Below, in pieces: positions 26,804 through 35,397 of a DNA stretch of 64,000 bases (position 1 is the first letter of the stretch; each line of letters starts with the position of its first letter). The DNA is taken from contig CAYQMN010000004.1 of assembly GCA_964418695.1 (NCBI GenBank), forward strand, positions 1-64,000, read 5' to 3'. The notes under the pieces are model-generated. The model worked only from the letters and a program-made list of their open reading frames with translations, was not told the DNA's origin and did not search any database. The DNA comes from Prado023 sp964418695. GTDB lineage: Bacteria; Actinomycetota; Actinomycetes; S36-B12; CAIYMF01. The translations under genes were made by a program, and so were the position numbers.

Positions 26804-26868
26804 CGGGACAGGAAGCCATCAGCCTCACGGCGGTTCGGGCAGCAGCCCCGGCGGGATCCATCGCCGCG
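26804..26868 (-). promoter_or_regulatory. fluoride riboswitch (crcB motif)
   Basis: The transcript contains GGCGATGGATCCCGCC (pseudoknot GGCG/CGCC), then ACCGCC, GTGA and GGCTGATGGCTTCCTG, matching the aptamer layout of the fluoride riboswitch (GGCGAUG...CCGCC...ACUGCC...GGCUGAUGGC). A small extra hairpin (GGGGCTGCTGCCC) sits in the loop and P1 has an internal mismatch. A further hairpin (GCGGGCA/TGCCCGC, about 26770-26793) and then the ribosome-binding site follow. Downstream genes are two CrcB fluoride channels, which makes the call strong. Confidence 0.78.
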
Positions 26869-27112
26869 GCACACGGTAGCCAACCACACAGCGGTTCGCT
26901 CCCTCGCCCACGCGCCGGCCGGGAACAGGGGGTGGCCTCGACCAGCTCGACCGACGTGGGGCAGGTTGGCGACACCACGCCGGTCGAGCCTGTCGAACCC
27001 CGCACGAGTGCGCTCCGACCGACCTGCGACTCCAAGACCCCAGCGGCGGGTCGCGCCGCGAACTCACCGACGAGGTGGCTCCTTCGGCGTTCCGGCGGTC
27101 ACGTGAGGGAAG

Positions 27113-27131
27113 TAAGGTAAGCCTTTCCTTA
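27113..27131. promoter_or_regulatory. IdeR/DmdR iron box
   Basis: TAAGGTAAGCCTTTCCTTA matches 13 of 19 positions of the IdeR/DmdR consensus TTAGGTTAGGCTAACCTAA and has inverted GTAAGG/CCTTAC arms. It lies 23 nt before the start of a siderophore-interacting protein, where an iron-dependent repressor would block transcription. The remaining gap, 26869-27112, shows no gene. Confidence 0.7.
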
Positions 27132-27153
27132 CTACCTCGTTGAGGAGGTCTCC

Positions 27154-27981
27154 ATGGCCCGGACCAACATGCGTCAGATGCGCGTGCAGCCCGCCACCCC
27201 GGGGTTGCTGGTGCTGCATGTCCTGCGCCGGGATCGGGTGACTCCGAACGTCGAGCGGGTCACCCTGGGCAGCGGGGACATCGCGTCGTTCGTGCCGATG
27301 GGCGGCGACCAGTGGTTCCGGCTGTTCATCCCGGTGCAGGGCGGCGCCCTAGACCGGGTCCCGCACAAGCTGGACACCGCCTCGTACCTTCGGTTCCTGC
27401 TGCTGACCCCGCGGCATCGCCCGGTGATGCGCAGCTACTCCGTGCGCGCGTTCCGCTCCGACGGGCCTGAGGGACCGGAGCTGGACGTGGATGTCGTGCT
27501 GCACGGCTCCCCCGAGGACGGGACTGCCGGCCCGGCGGCGGCCTGGGCGCAGACCTGCCAGCCCGGAGATCCGGTCGCGATCCTGGACGAAGGGACAGCC
27601 TTCCGGCCGCCGCCCGACACCGAGCAGGTGCTGCTCGTGGCCGACGAGACCGGCATGCCCGCGGCCGCCGGGATCCTCGCGTCGCTGCCCGAGGGGATGG
27701 CCGGCTCGGCGCTGCTGGAGATCCCCTCCGCGCAGGACGCCCAGGACCTCGAGGTGCCGCCGGGGGTCGCTGTGACCTGGCTTGCGCGAACCGACCCACA
27801 CGCCACCCCAGGCGAGCTGGCGCTGGCCGCGGCCCGAGCCCTCCCCATGCCCTCGGGGCCGACCTACGGCTGGGTCGTGGGCGAGCAGGCGCTCGCGACC
27901 GGCGTCCGCCGCCACTGGGTCGAGGCCGGACTGCCGACCGACCGGCTGATCTTCTGCGGCTACTGGCGCGCGCGCCGCTGA
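27154..27981 (+). CDS. siderophore-interacting protein (ferric-siderophore reductase)
   Basis: FAD-binding SIP/ViuB-type reductase that releases iron from ferric siderophores in the cytoplasm. Visible parts are RHRPVMRSYSVRAF (FAD-binding RxYS), DVVLHGSPEDGTAGPAAAW, and the C-terminal SIP domain with YGWVVGEQAL and LIFCGYWRARR. 275 aa. GAGGAGG before the ATG. It is expressed alone behind the iron box; no siderophore synthesis genes are seen in the window. Confidence 0.92.
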   Translation: MARTNMRQMRVQPATPGLLVLHVLRRDRVTPNVERVTLGSGDIASFVPMGGDQWFRLFIPVQGGALDRVPHKLDTASYLRFLLLTPRHRPVMRSYSVRAFRSDGPEGPELDVDVVLHGSPEDGTAGPAAAWAQTCQPGDPVAILDEGTAFRPPPDTEQVLLVADETGMPAAAGILASLPEGMAGSALLEIPSAQDAQDLEVPPGVAVTWLARTDPHATPGELALAAARALPMPSGPTYGWVVGEQALATGVRRHWVEAGLPTDRLIFCGYWRARR

Positions 27982-28198
27982 GCTCGGGTGGGATCCCGCA
28001 CGCCCCCACCGACCAGCAGCGCCCGCGCCCAGGGTGGGGTCTCGATGCTCGACCGGCCGGGGGGCTGGCTGACGTCAAGGCGCGCGGGGCGGGCTGGGGC
28101 GGCTCCGGCGAAGTGGGTGCGGCGGGCGGCGGCGGGGTGCGGCGGGGGGCTGGTTGACGTGAAGGCGTGCGGGGTGGGGTGACGGTGTGCGGGGTGGG
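27982..28198. other. convergent intergenic region with imperfect direct repeats
   Basis: A segment reading GGGGCTGGCTGACGTCAAGG at about 28061-28080 recurs with a few changes at about 28146-28165 (GGGGCTGGTTGACGTGAAGG), each followed by a G-rich stretch. No gene seen. Confidence 0.5.
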
Positions 28199-29059
28199 TC
28201 AGCGTACGGCTGCGGCGCGGATCCGGGGGCTGACGACCAGCGCCCGGTCGAACACCTGGCGCAGCGCGATGCTGGCCGCCAGTCGGCGGGCGACCACCTC
28301 GGCGCGCTCGCCGGCCAGCTCGTCGGGGGTCCCGGCCGGGAACGCGACCTCGACGGCCAGCCCGTGCGGCGCCTGCGGAGCCTGCGCGGCACGCAGCCGG
28401 ACCGCCAGCTCGCCGGCCGCGATGGCCGGGGCCAGCTCCTCTACGATCGCGTCCTGCACCGCGGGATCGACCCACGGCTCCGGCCACGCCTCGTTCGCGG
28501 CCAGCCGGCGCAGGGCGGTCCCGCTGAGCACGATCACATGCGCGGATCCCGGGTCCACGACGAGCCGGTCGCCGCCCTCGGCCAGCACTGACGCGGCGAC
28601 CCGGTCGGCTGGCGCGGGCCAGGGCCGCGCCCGGTCGTTCCAGGCCGCCAGCGTGGCCAGGCTGGAGAAGGCCAGGCCCACCGAGCCCTGCGGAGTGCGC
28701 ATCGACACCGCCGCGACGGTCCGGTCCCCGCCGCCGCACGCGTCCTCGTGGCCGTCGGACTCCTCCAGCCGCTCCGCCGGGATCTCCAGGAGGGGCACCA
28801 GCAGCCGCGCGCCGGCCAGGGCAGCGGTGACCTCGCGGACGCCGTGCGTGCCCCGCATCCGACCGACCAGGGCCTCGGCGAGCCGGGCGTCGGCGCTGCC
28901 GTCGTCCTCGGGCTGGGCGGCGGTGCGACCGGCCTCGACAGACCGGCCGGCAGGACCGGGCTGGGCGGCGGCCTCGGGCAGGGCGGCAGCCTCGGGCAGG
29001 GCGGCAGCCTCGGAGTCGGGGGTGGCGTCGGAGTCGGGGGCGGGGTGCGGCGCGGTCAT
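28199..29059 (-). CDS. SseB-family protein
   Basis: 286 aa. After an acidic, Ala-rich repetitive N-tail (ALPEAAALPEAAAQP), the SseB N-terminal domain is seen around LLVPLLEIPAERLEESDG, SMRTPQGSVGLAFSSLATLA and RLVVDPGSAHVIVLSG. Some other actinobacteria also encode an SseB-family protein near these genes. No enzymatic motif; function unknown. ATG overlaps the carboxyltransferase stop (ATGA), so they form an operon. Confidence 0.75.
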   Translation of the reverse strand: MTAPHPAPDSDATPDSEAAALPEAAALPEAAAQPGPAGRSVEAGRTAAQPEDDGSADARLAEALVGRMRGTHGVREVTAALAGARLLVPLLEIPAERLEESDGHEDACGGGDRTVAAVSMRTPQGSVGLAFSSLATLAAWNDRARPWPAPADRVAASVLAEGGDRLVVDPGSAHVIVLSGTALRRLAANEAWPEPWVDPAVQDAIVEELAPAIAAGELAVRLRAAQAPQAPHGLAVEVAFPAGTPDELAGERAEVVARRLAASIALRQVFDRALVVSPRIRAAAVR

Positions 29060-30669
29060 CGAGCTCCTCCAGCCGGCCATGCGGCGAATCGTCCCACGCG
29101 GCGCTCCGGGTCGTAGCCGGAGCCCAGGTCGGCCAGCTCGTCGACCAGGGCGTCGGCTGCCACCTCCCCCCACACCGGGGTGGACTCGCGCACGAGCCTG
29201 CTGACGAAGCCGATGCGGGTCAGGGCGTGCGCCCCGATCTGCTGCTCCCAGGCCACTCGGGGCGGGTCGGGCTCCCCTTGGCGGCGGATCGCTGCGGCAC
29301 CCTCCGGCGGCAGCGGCGCGACCCAGGCATGCGAGACCGCCACGATCCGGTCCACGGCCAGCAGCGCGATCGCCGCGCCTCCGGTCCCGGCGCCGAGCAG
29401 CAGCGAGACCGTCGGCGTGGGACAGGACACCAGGTCGAGCATCACCCGCGAGATCTCCCCGGCGATGCCCGCCTCCTCGGCGGCATCGGACAGCTGAGCA
29501 CCCAGGGTGTCCACGACGGTGAGCACCGGCAGTCCCCAGTGCTCGGCCAGCGCGATGCCGCGGCGGATCGTCCGCAGCCCACCGACGGTCAGGGGCTGCC
29601 CGCAGCGGCGATCCACCGTGCCGGCGAAGACGAGCGGCTGGTCAGCCAGCCGGCCCAGCCCCACCTGCACCCCGGAGCCCAACGCGCCGTCGCCGGTCCC
29701 GGGCAAGACAATCCGGTCGGTCAGGGTCGCCGCGATCCACTCGGCGGCGTCAGGGCGGTGCGCCGCCCGGGAGGCGGTCACGTAGGCCCAGAGCTCATCG
29801 GCGCTCTGCGGCGCGCCCTCCTGGGCGGCGGCTCCGTCGGGCGTCGGAGGCGAGCTGGGCTGCGGGCGGGGCCGAGGGCGAGGCCGCCGGGTCCGCGCCT
29901 GCGACCACAGCGCCAGGGCGGTGGTCCAGTGCGCGCGCAGCTCCGGCCAGTCCAGGGTCTGGTCCAGCACGCCGTGGGCGACCAGGTTCTCGGCGGTCTG
30001 CACCCCCGGACCCGGCGGCGTGCCGGTGATCGCCGCGACCGCGCGCGGCCCGAGGAAGCCGACCATCGCACCGGGCTCGGCGGTGACCAGATCGCCGGAC
30101 GCGCCCACCGTGGCCAGCACCCCGCCGGTCGTCGGATGACACAGGTGGACCAGGTAGGGCAGGCCCTGGGCGCGGTGCTCGGCCAGCGCCGCGGCGATCG
30201 GGACCATCTGCACGAACGCGGGGGTGCCCTCCTGCATGCGGGTGCCGCCGGACCGCGGCAGGGCCAGCAGCGGCAGCCCTTCGCGGGTGGCCCGCTGGAT
30301 GGCCTCGACCACCTGCGCCGCGGTGCCCACGCCGACCGAGCCGCCGAGGAAGCCGAACTCCCACGCCAGGATCGCCGCGCGGACCCCGCCGATCCGCAGG
30401 GCGCCGGCGACCACCGCCTCGTCGTGACCGGTGGCCGCGCGAGCGGCGGCCAGCTCCTCGGCGTAGCGCGCCTCGCCCGCGGCGGTGGCCGAGCGGATGC
30501 GGTCGGCCAGGCCGACCGGGTCGGGCCAGGGCGCCCAAGTGCCGTCGTCGGCGATCCGGCGGATCGCGGCCAGGGCGGTCAGCCGTTCCGGGCGCGACTC
30601 CGGGCGCCGAGGTGCCGACGCCACCGCCTCCCGGGCGCCGGGCGGGGCGACGAGCCGGTCCGGGCTCAC
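29056..30669 (-). CDS. acyl-CoA carboxylase carboxyltransferase, single chain
   Basis: Two crotonase-fold halves on one chain. The N-half has GGSVGVGTAAQVVEAIQRA and LPRSGGTRMQEGTPAFVQM (AccD/beta-like); a Pro/Arg-rich linker (RPRPRPRPQPSSPP) follows; the C-half has GGLRTIRRGIALAEHWGLPV and LLLGAGTGGAAIALLAVDRI (AccA/alpha-like). The Cys4 zinc ribbon of classical AccD is absent. 537 aa. GTG overlaps the hisG stop (GTGA). No biotin carboxylase or BCCP gene is nearby, so the CoA substrate is unknown. Confidence 0.82.
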   Translation of the reverse strand: MSPDRLVAPPGAREAVASAPRRPESRPERLTALAAIRRIADDGTWAPWPDPVGLADRIRSATAAGEARYAEELAAARAATGHDEAVVAGALRIGGVRAAILAWEFGFLGGSVGVGTAAQVVEAIQRATREGLPLLALPRSGGTRMQEGTPAFVQMVPIAAALAEHRAQGLPYLVHLCHPTTGGVLATVGASGDLVTAEPGAMVGFLGPRAVAAITGTPPGPGVQTAENLVAHGVLDQTLDWPELRAHWTTALALWSQARTRRPRPRPRPQPSSPPTPDGAAAQEGAPQSADELWAYVTASRAAHRPDAAEWIAATLTDRIVLPGTGDGALGSGVQVGLGRLADQPLVFAGTVDRRCGQPLTVGGLRTIRRGIALAEHWGLPVLTVVDTLGAQLSDAAEEAGIAGEISRVMLDLVSCPTPTVSLLLGAGTGGAAIALLAVDRIVAVSHAWVAPLPPEGAAAIRRQGEPDPPRVAWEQQIGAHALTRIGFVSRLVRESTPVWGEVAADALVDELADLGSGYDPERRVGRFAAWPAGGAR

Positions 30670-31511
30670 AGCCGGCAGGCGAGGATGTCGGTGACGATGA
30701 TGCCGCGCGCGCCGAGCTGGTACAGCTCGTCCATCACCCGGTGCACGGTGTCGCGGGTGACCATCGCGCGGACCGCCGACCACGTCGGGTCGGCCAGCGC
30801 GGACACGGTCGGGGACTCGATGCCGGGCGTGACCCGGCAGGCCTGTGCGACCAGGCTCGCCGGGATGTCGTAGTCGACCATGACGTAGGTGCGGGCGGCC
30901 AGCACGCCCTGCAAGCGCCGGACCAGAGTGGCGACCTCGCCGTTCGACCCCACGCCCGAACGGCGGACCAGCAGCGCCTCGCTGACCAGCAGCGGGTCGC
31001 CGATGACCTGCAGCCCGGCCTGCCGCAGGGTGCCGCCAGTGGCGACCACGTCGGCCACGGCGTCCGCGACGCCCAGCCGCACGGCGTTCTCGACCGCCCC
31101 GTCGAGACGGACGATGGTCGCGTCCACCCCGGCGCGGGTCAGGTAGTCGTCGAGCAGCCCGGCGTACGAGGTCGCGATCCGCAGGCCGGCCAGCTCCTCG
31201 ACGCGCGCCGGGCCGTCGGCCGGCACCGCCATCCGGAACGTCGAGGGCGCGAACCCGAGGCGCAGCACCTCGCGGGCCTCGGCCCGACTGTCCAGGAGCA
31301 TGTCCAGCCCGGTGATGCCGAGGTCCAGGGTCCCCGAGCCCACGTAGATGGCGATGTCGCGGGGTCGCAGGAAGAAGAACTCCACCCCGTTGGCATGGTC
31401 GGTCGCCACCAGGTCGTTGATCTGCGCGCCGTGCAGGTAGCCGGCCTCGCGCAGCATCGCGCGGGCGGGCTCGGACAATGCGCCCTTGTTGGGGACGGCG
31501 ACGCGCAGCAT
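30666..31511 (-). CDS. hisG: ATP phosphoribosyltransferase (long form)
   Basis: First and feedback-regulated step of histidine synthesis. Begins MLRVAVPNKGALSEPARAML and includes DIAIYVGSGTLDLGITGLDM and the phosphoribosyl-binding region EAVADVVATGGTLRQAGL (read here as ADAVADVVATGGTLRQAGL). At 281 aa it is the long, hexameric form with a C-terminal ACT-like histidine-binding domain, so no HisZ is needed. Close to hisE upstream and coupled to the carboxyltransferase downstream. Confidence 0.96.
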   Translation of the reverse strand: MLRVAVPNKGALSEPARAMLREAGYLHGAQINDLVATDHANGVEFFFLRPRDIAIYVGSGTLDLGITGLDMLLDSRAEAREVLRLGFAPSTFRMAVPADGPARVEELAGLRIATSYAGLLDDYLTRAGVDATIVRLDGAVENAVRLGVADAVADVVATGGTLRQAGLQVIGDPLLVSEALLVRRSGVGSNGEVATLVRRLQGVLAARTYVMVDYDIPASLVAQACRVTPGIESPTVSALADPTWSAVRAMVTRDTVHRVMDELYQLGARGIIVTDILACRL

Positions 31512-31567
31512 GGGGCCCCTCCTCGTGGGGTCGTGTGGCCTGCCGGCCGTGGGCAGTCGCAGGCGGA

Positions 31568-31831
31568 TCAGAGGTGCTCGTAGACGTCGGCCAGGCTCAC
31601 GCCGGCCGCGATCATGAGCACCTGCGCGTGGTACAGCAGCTGGGAGATCTCCTCGGCGGCACGGTCGGGGCCCTCGTGCTCGGCGGCCATCCAGGCCTCC
31701 GCGGCCTCCTCGACGACCTTCTTGCCGACCGCGTGCACTCCCCCGCCCAGCAGTCGGACGGTGCCGGACGCGGGGTCGGCCTCGGCCACCTTCGCCAGCA
31801 GCTCGGCGTGCAGGGCGTCGAACGTCTTCAC
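31568..31831 (-). CDS. hisE: phosphoribosyl-ATP pyrophosphatase
   Basis: Second histidine step. All-alpha MazG-like fold with KTFDALHAELLAKVAEADP, the metal-binding VGKKVVEEAAEAWMAA and a C-terminal LLYHAQVLMIAAGVSL. GTG at 31831; 87 aa, standard for a stand-alone HisE. Located between ribH and hisG as in mycobacteria. Confidence 0.95.
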   Translation of the reverse strand: MKTFDALHAELLAKVAEADPASGTVRLLGGGVHAVGKKVVEEAAEAWMAAEHEGPDRAAEEISQLLYHAQVLMIAAGVSLADVYEHL

Positions 31832-31860
31832 GGGCCGCAGCGTACCGGCGCGCGCGGGGC

Positions 31861-32367
31861 TCATTCGCCGAAGCCGGTGGCCGATCCCCCACCCGGTCGG
31901 CGGATGTCGGGCAGCAGCAGCGCCATCGCCAGTGCCGCCTCGGCCGCCTCGGCGCCCTTGTCCTCGGTCGATCCGACCAATCCGGCGCGGTCCAGCGCCT
32001 GCGCCTCGTCGTCGCAGGTCAGCAGCCCGAACCCGACCGGGACTCCGGTGTCCAGGGCGACTCGACTCAGGCCGGAGGTGGCCGCTTCGCACACGTACTC
32101 GAAGTGCGGGGTGCCCCCGCGGATGACCACGCCCAGGGCGACCACCGCGTCGAACCCGGCTCGGGCGGCGGCCTGGGCGGCCACCGGCAGCTCGAAGGCG
32201 CCCGGGACGCGCAGCACCTGCGCGGTGGCGCCGGCCCGGTGCACCGCGCCCTGGGCGCCGGCGACCAGACCGTCCATGACCTCGGTGTGCCAGCGGCTGG
32301 CCACGATCGCGACCACCAGGCCCGGCGCGGCCAGGCCCTGCGCGGACGGGGCCCCCGAGCCGCTCAC
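31861..32367 (-). CDS. ribH: 6,7-dimethyl-8-ribityllumazine synthase
   Basis: Penultimate riboflavin step. VVAIVASRWHTEVMDGLV, VPGAFELPVAAQ and GVVIRGGTPHFEYVCEAAT are diagnostic. GTG overlaps the ribBA stop by 4 nt (GTGA). 168 aa. The family forms icosahedral or pentameric shells. Confidence 0.96.
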   Translation of the reverse strand: MSGSGAPSAQGLAAPGLVVAIVASRWHTEVMDGLVAGAQGAVHRAGATAQVLRVPGAFELPVAAQAAARAGFDAVVALGVVIRGGTPHFEYVCEAATSGLSRVALDTGVPVGFGLLTCDDEAQALDRAGLVGSTEDKGAEAAEAALAMALLLPDIRRPGGGSATGFGE

Positions 32368-33758
32368 CGGGCACCTCCGGCGACGGTGGTGCCGACCTCT
32401 CCGAGCTGATGACCCATGCGCGTCGCCTTCGTCTGCAAGTAGCGGATGTTGAACTCGTTGGCGGGGATCTCCAGGGGCTCGCGGCCCACGACCTCCAGCC
32501 CGTAGCCGGACAGCGCCGCGAGCTTGTCCGGGTTGTTGGTCAGCAGCCGGATCGTGCGCACGCCGAGGTCGGCCAGGATCTGCGCGCCGGTGCCGTAGTC
32601 GCGGGAGTCCACGGGCAGTCCCAGCGACACGTTGGCGTCCACGGTGTCCTGTCCCTGGTCCTGCAGCGCGTAGGCCGAGAGCTTGGCGACCAGCCCGATC
32701 CCGCGGCCCTCGTGGCCGCGCATGTAGACCAGCACCCCCCGGCCGGCAGCGCTGATCGCCTGCAGCGAGGCCTCCAGCTGCGGGCCGCAGTCGCAGCGCA
32801 GGGAGCCCAGCGTGTCGCCGGTCAGGCACTCAGAGTGCAGGCGGACCAGGACGTCCGTGCCGTCGCCGAGGTCACCGGCCACCAGCGCGATGTGCTCCAC
32901 CCCGTCCAGCGTGCCGCGGTAGCCGAAGGCGGTGAACGGCCCGGACCGGGCCGGCAGCGACGTGGTGGCCACCCGCTCCACGAGGCACTCGTGCCCGCGA
33001 CGGAACCGGATGAGGTCGGCGATCGAGATCATCACCAGGCCGTGCTCGTCGGCGAACGCCCGGCAGGCCGGCGCCCGCATCATCGTGCCGTCGTCGTGGA
33101 CCAGCTCGCACAGGGCGCCGACCGGGCGCAGGCCCGCCAGCCGGGTCAGGTCGACCGCGGCCTCGGTGTGCCCGGGCCGGCGCAGCACGCCGCCCGGGAC
33201 CGCGCGCAGCGGCATCACATGGCCGGGCCGGGTCAGGTCGTGCGGGTCGGTCGCGGAGTCCGAGAGCACGCGGATCGTGTGCGCGCGGTCGGTCGCCGAG
33301 ATGCCGGTCGCCTCCACGTCGCGGGCGTCCACCGAGACGGCGTACGCGGTCTGCTTGCGGTCCTCGTTGACCCAGGTCATCGGCGGCAGCTTGAGCCGGT
33401 CCAGGTCCTCGCCGGTCAGCGAGACGCAGATGTAGCCCGAGGTGTGCCGGATCATGAACGCGGTCAGCTCCGGGGTGGCCCTCTGCGCGGCGAAGATCAG
33501 GTCGCCCTCGTTCTCGCGGTCCTCGTCGTCGACCACGACCACCGGCCGGCCCTCGCGCAGCGCGGCCAGCGCCGCCTCGATCGAGTCCAGGCGCACCGCC
33601 CCGGCGCCCGGCACCGTCTGCGCCGGATCCGGGGTGCCGAGACCGCCCGGAGTCGGGGCGCCCACCGCCGCCGCGGTTGCGTCCCGGCGGGCGCGCGGCC
33701 GGTGGTCGTCGTCCACCGGGATGCCGGCATGCCCGATCCGGATGCCGTGCCCGCTCAT
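32364..33758 (-). CDS. ribBA: bifunctional DHBP synthase / GTP cyclohydrolase II
   Basis: The N-terminal DHBP synthase half has VVVVDDEDRENEGDLIFA and the RPGHVMPLRA segment. The C-terminal GTP cyclohydrolase II half has the zinc ligands in SECLTGDTLGSLRCDCG and GRGIGLVAKLSAYALQDQG. Together they feed both branches of riboflavin synthesis. About 55 Pro/Ala-rich residues precede the first domain. ATG overlaps the ribE stop (ATGA). 464 aa. Confidence 0.96.
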   Translation of the reverse strand: MSGHGIRIGHAGIPVDDDHRPRARRDATAAAVGAPTPGGLGTPDPAQTVPGAGAVRLDSIEAALAALREGRPVVVVDDEDRENEGDLIFAAQRATPELTAFMIRHTSGYICVSLTGEDLDRLKLPPMTWVNEDRKQTAYAVSVDARDVEATGISATDRAHTIRVLSDSATDPHDLTRPGHVMPLRAVPGGVLRRPGHTEAAVDLTRLAGLRPVGALCELVHDDGTMMRAPACRAFADEHGLVMISIADLIRFRRGHECLVERVATTSLPARSGPFTAFGYRGTLDGVEHIALVAGDLGDGTDVLVRLHSECLTGDTLGSLRCDCGPQLEASLQAISAAGRGVLVYMRGHEGRGIGLVAKLSAYALQDQGQDTVDANVSLGLPVDSRDYGTGAQILADLGVRTIRLLTNNPDKLAALSGYGLEVVGREPLEIPANEFNIRYLQTKATRMGHQLGEVGTTVAGGAR

Positions 33759-34360
33759 GCCCGGGCTCCGATCAGGCGCTCGACGTACTTGGCGATCACG
33801 TCCACCTCCAGGTTCACCGGGTCGCCCACCGCGCGGGTTCCCAGCGTGGTCTCGGCCAGGGTCGTCGGGATCAGCGACACCGACAGCCACGGCTGCTCGC
33901 CGTCCACGATCCGCACGACCGTCAGCGACACTCCATCCACCGTGATCGAGCCCTTGGCCACGACGTAGCCGGCCAGCTCGGCCGGCAGGTCGATCTCGAC
34001 CATCTCCCAATGCTCGCTGGGACGCCGGGCGCGAATCCGGCCCACGCCGTCGACGTGACCCTGCACGATGTGTCCGCCGAACCGGCCGTCGGCACGCATC
34101 GGCCGCTCGAGGTTGACCGGCTGCCCGGGGGCCAGGGTTCCCAGGCTGCTGGCCCGCAGCGTCTCGGCCATCACGTCCGCGCTGAACGTGCCGTCCACCA
34201 GGTCCACCGCCGTCAGGCACACCCCGTTGACCGCGATGCTCGCCCCGGGGAAGGCGTCGGCGGTGACCCGCGGCCCGGACACCACGATCCGCGCGGCGTC
34301 GTCGGCCAACGCCTGGACCGACACCACCTGGCCGAGCTCCTCGACGATCCCGGTGAACAC
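33755..34360 (-). CDS. ribE: riboflavin synthase alpha chain
   Basis: Dismutates two lumazines to riboflavin. The protein has two lumazine-binding repeats: VFTGIVEELGQVV with GGHIVQGHVDGVG, and YVVAKGSITVDGVSLTVV. GTG at 34360 with GGAGG at 6 nt gives the expected FTGIVEE N-terminus; 201 aa. It begins the ribE-BA-H unit. No FMN riboswitch is visible in the short leader. Confidence 0.95.
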   Translation of the reverse strand: MFTGIVEELGQVVSVQALADDAARIVVSGPRVTADAFPGASIAVNGVCLTAVDLVDGTFSADVMAETLRASSLGTLAPGQPVNLERPMRADGRFGGHIVQGHVDGVGRIRARRPSEHWEMVEIDLPAELAGYVVAKGSITVDGVSLTVVRIVDGEQPWLSVSLIPTTLAETTLGTRAVGDPVNLEVDVIAKYVERLIGARA

Positions 34361-34382
34361 GTCCCACCTCCGGCGCAGAAAG

Positions 34383-34417
34383 TTGGATCTTTGGACGGTC
34401 CCGCGAGGGCGATCCAA
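34383..34417 (-). other. hairpin in the ribE leader
   Basis: TTGGATC (34383-34389) and GATCCAA (34411-34417) pair perfectly across a 21-nt loop that contains a further GGACGGTCC element. It lies 23 nt upstream of the ribE start. Possible regulatory or processing structure; it does not resemble the FMN aptamer. Confidence 0.4.
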
Positions 34418-34487
34418 GTCCGCCCATTGTCACCTCAGGGCAGGGGTTGCGCCGAATCGCCCTGGTGCCGGGGGGGCGGCCTTGGGC

Positions 34488-35147
34488 TCAGGCGCGGATC
34501 GTGCCGGCGGCCGTGCGCAGCGAGGCGCAGGCCGCCGCTGGGTCGTCGGCGCCGAAGACGGCCGAGCCCGCGACGAAGACGTCGGCGCCGGCCCGGGCGC
34601 AGCGCTCGATGGTCTCGGCGGTGATCCCGCCGTCGACCTGCAACCAGATGTCGGCCCCGCCGATGAGTCGGCGGACCTCGCCGATCCGGCGCACCGCGGT
34701 CTCGATGAACGACTGCCCGCCGAAGCCGGGCTCCACGCTCATCACCAGCACCATGTCGACCTCGTCGAGCAGGTCGGCCACCGCGTGCACCGGGGTGGCC
34801 GGCTTGAGTGCCACCCCGGCCCGGGCGCCCTGGGCCCGCAGCGCACGCGCCAGCCGGACCGGCGCAGCGGCGGCCTCCAGGTGGAAGGTGACGCTGGCCG
34901 CCCCCGCCTCGGCGTAGGCAGGCGCCCACCGGTCGGGGTCCTCGATCATCAGGTGGCAGTCGATCGGCGTGCGCACGGCCCGCACCAGCGACTCGACCAC
35001 CGGCAGCCCGAGCGTCAGGTTGGGCACGAAGTGGTTGTCCATGACGTCGACGTGCAGCCAGTCGGCTGCCCCCTCGACGCGCGCGCATTCCGCGGCCAGG
35101 CTGGCGAAGTCGGCCGAGAGGATGCTCGGCGAGATCTGGATGCCCAC
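34488..35147 (-). CDS. rpe: ribulose-phosphate 3-epimerase
   Basis: TIM-barrel epimerase of the pentose phosphate pathway. ISPSILSADFASL, WLHVDVMDNHFVPNLTLG and VMSVEPGFGGQSF carry the metal and catalytic residues. GTG at 35147 has GGAGG at 6 nt; 219 aa. It supplies ribulose 5-phosphate, the substrate of the RibB half encoded downstream. Confidence 0.96.
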   Translation of the reverse strand: MGIQISPSILSADFASLAAECARVEGAADWLHVDVMDNHFVPNLTLGLPVVESLVRAVRTPIDCHLMIEDPDRWAPAYAEAGAASVTFHLEAAAAPVRLARALRAQGARAGVALKPATPVHAVADLLDEVDMVLVMSVEPGFGGQSFIETAVRRIGEVRRLIGGADIWLQVDGGITAETIERCARAGADVFVAGSAVFGADDPAAACASLRTAAGTIRA

Positions 35148-35397
35148 GGCGGTCCTCCTGAAGTCAAGCGGCGGCCGGACTCCCGTCGAGCCCCTGCGGC
35201 GAGGGTAGCGACCCACCCGTGGTCCGAGCAGGACGTCCGGCGGCAATCGGCCGGTGCACGCCGGGCGACGCACGCCGGTGGCAGCCGGCGTGCGGTGGCC
35301 GGCGGCGTGCCCGTGGGGCAAGCTCGGTGGAGCCACCGGCGTGCGGCACGGCCCGCAGCAACCTGGAGACTCCCGGGCTGCTGCGGGCCGACGTCGA
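35148..35397. other. intergenic region with two strong hairpins
   Basis: No gene. GCACGCCGG (35270-35278) pairs with CCGGCGTGC (35285-35293), and this motif recurs in both orientations several more times up to 35345. GGCCCGCAGCA (35350-35360) pairs perfectly with TGCTGCGGGCC (35379-35389), 9 nt beyond the acyltransferase stop, a likely terminator for that gene. Confidence 0.6.

Noticed and set aside
33755..34487. FMN riboswitch before ribE
   Set aside because: The 127-nt leader lacks the conserved AGGG...CCCACCGGCGGT core; only a simple hairpin is seen.
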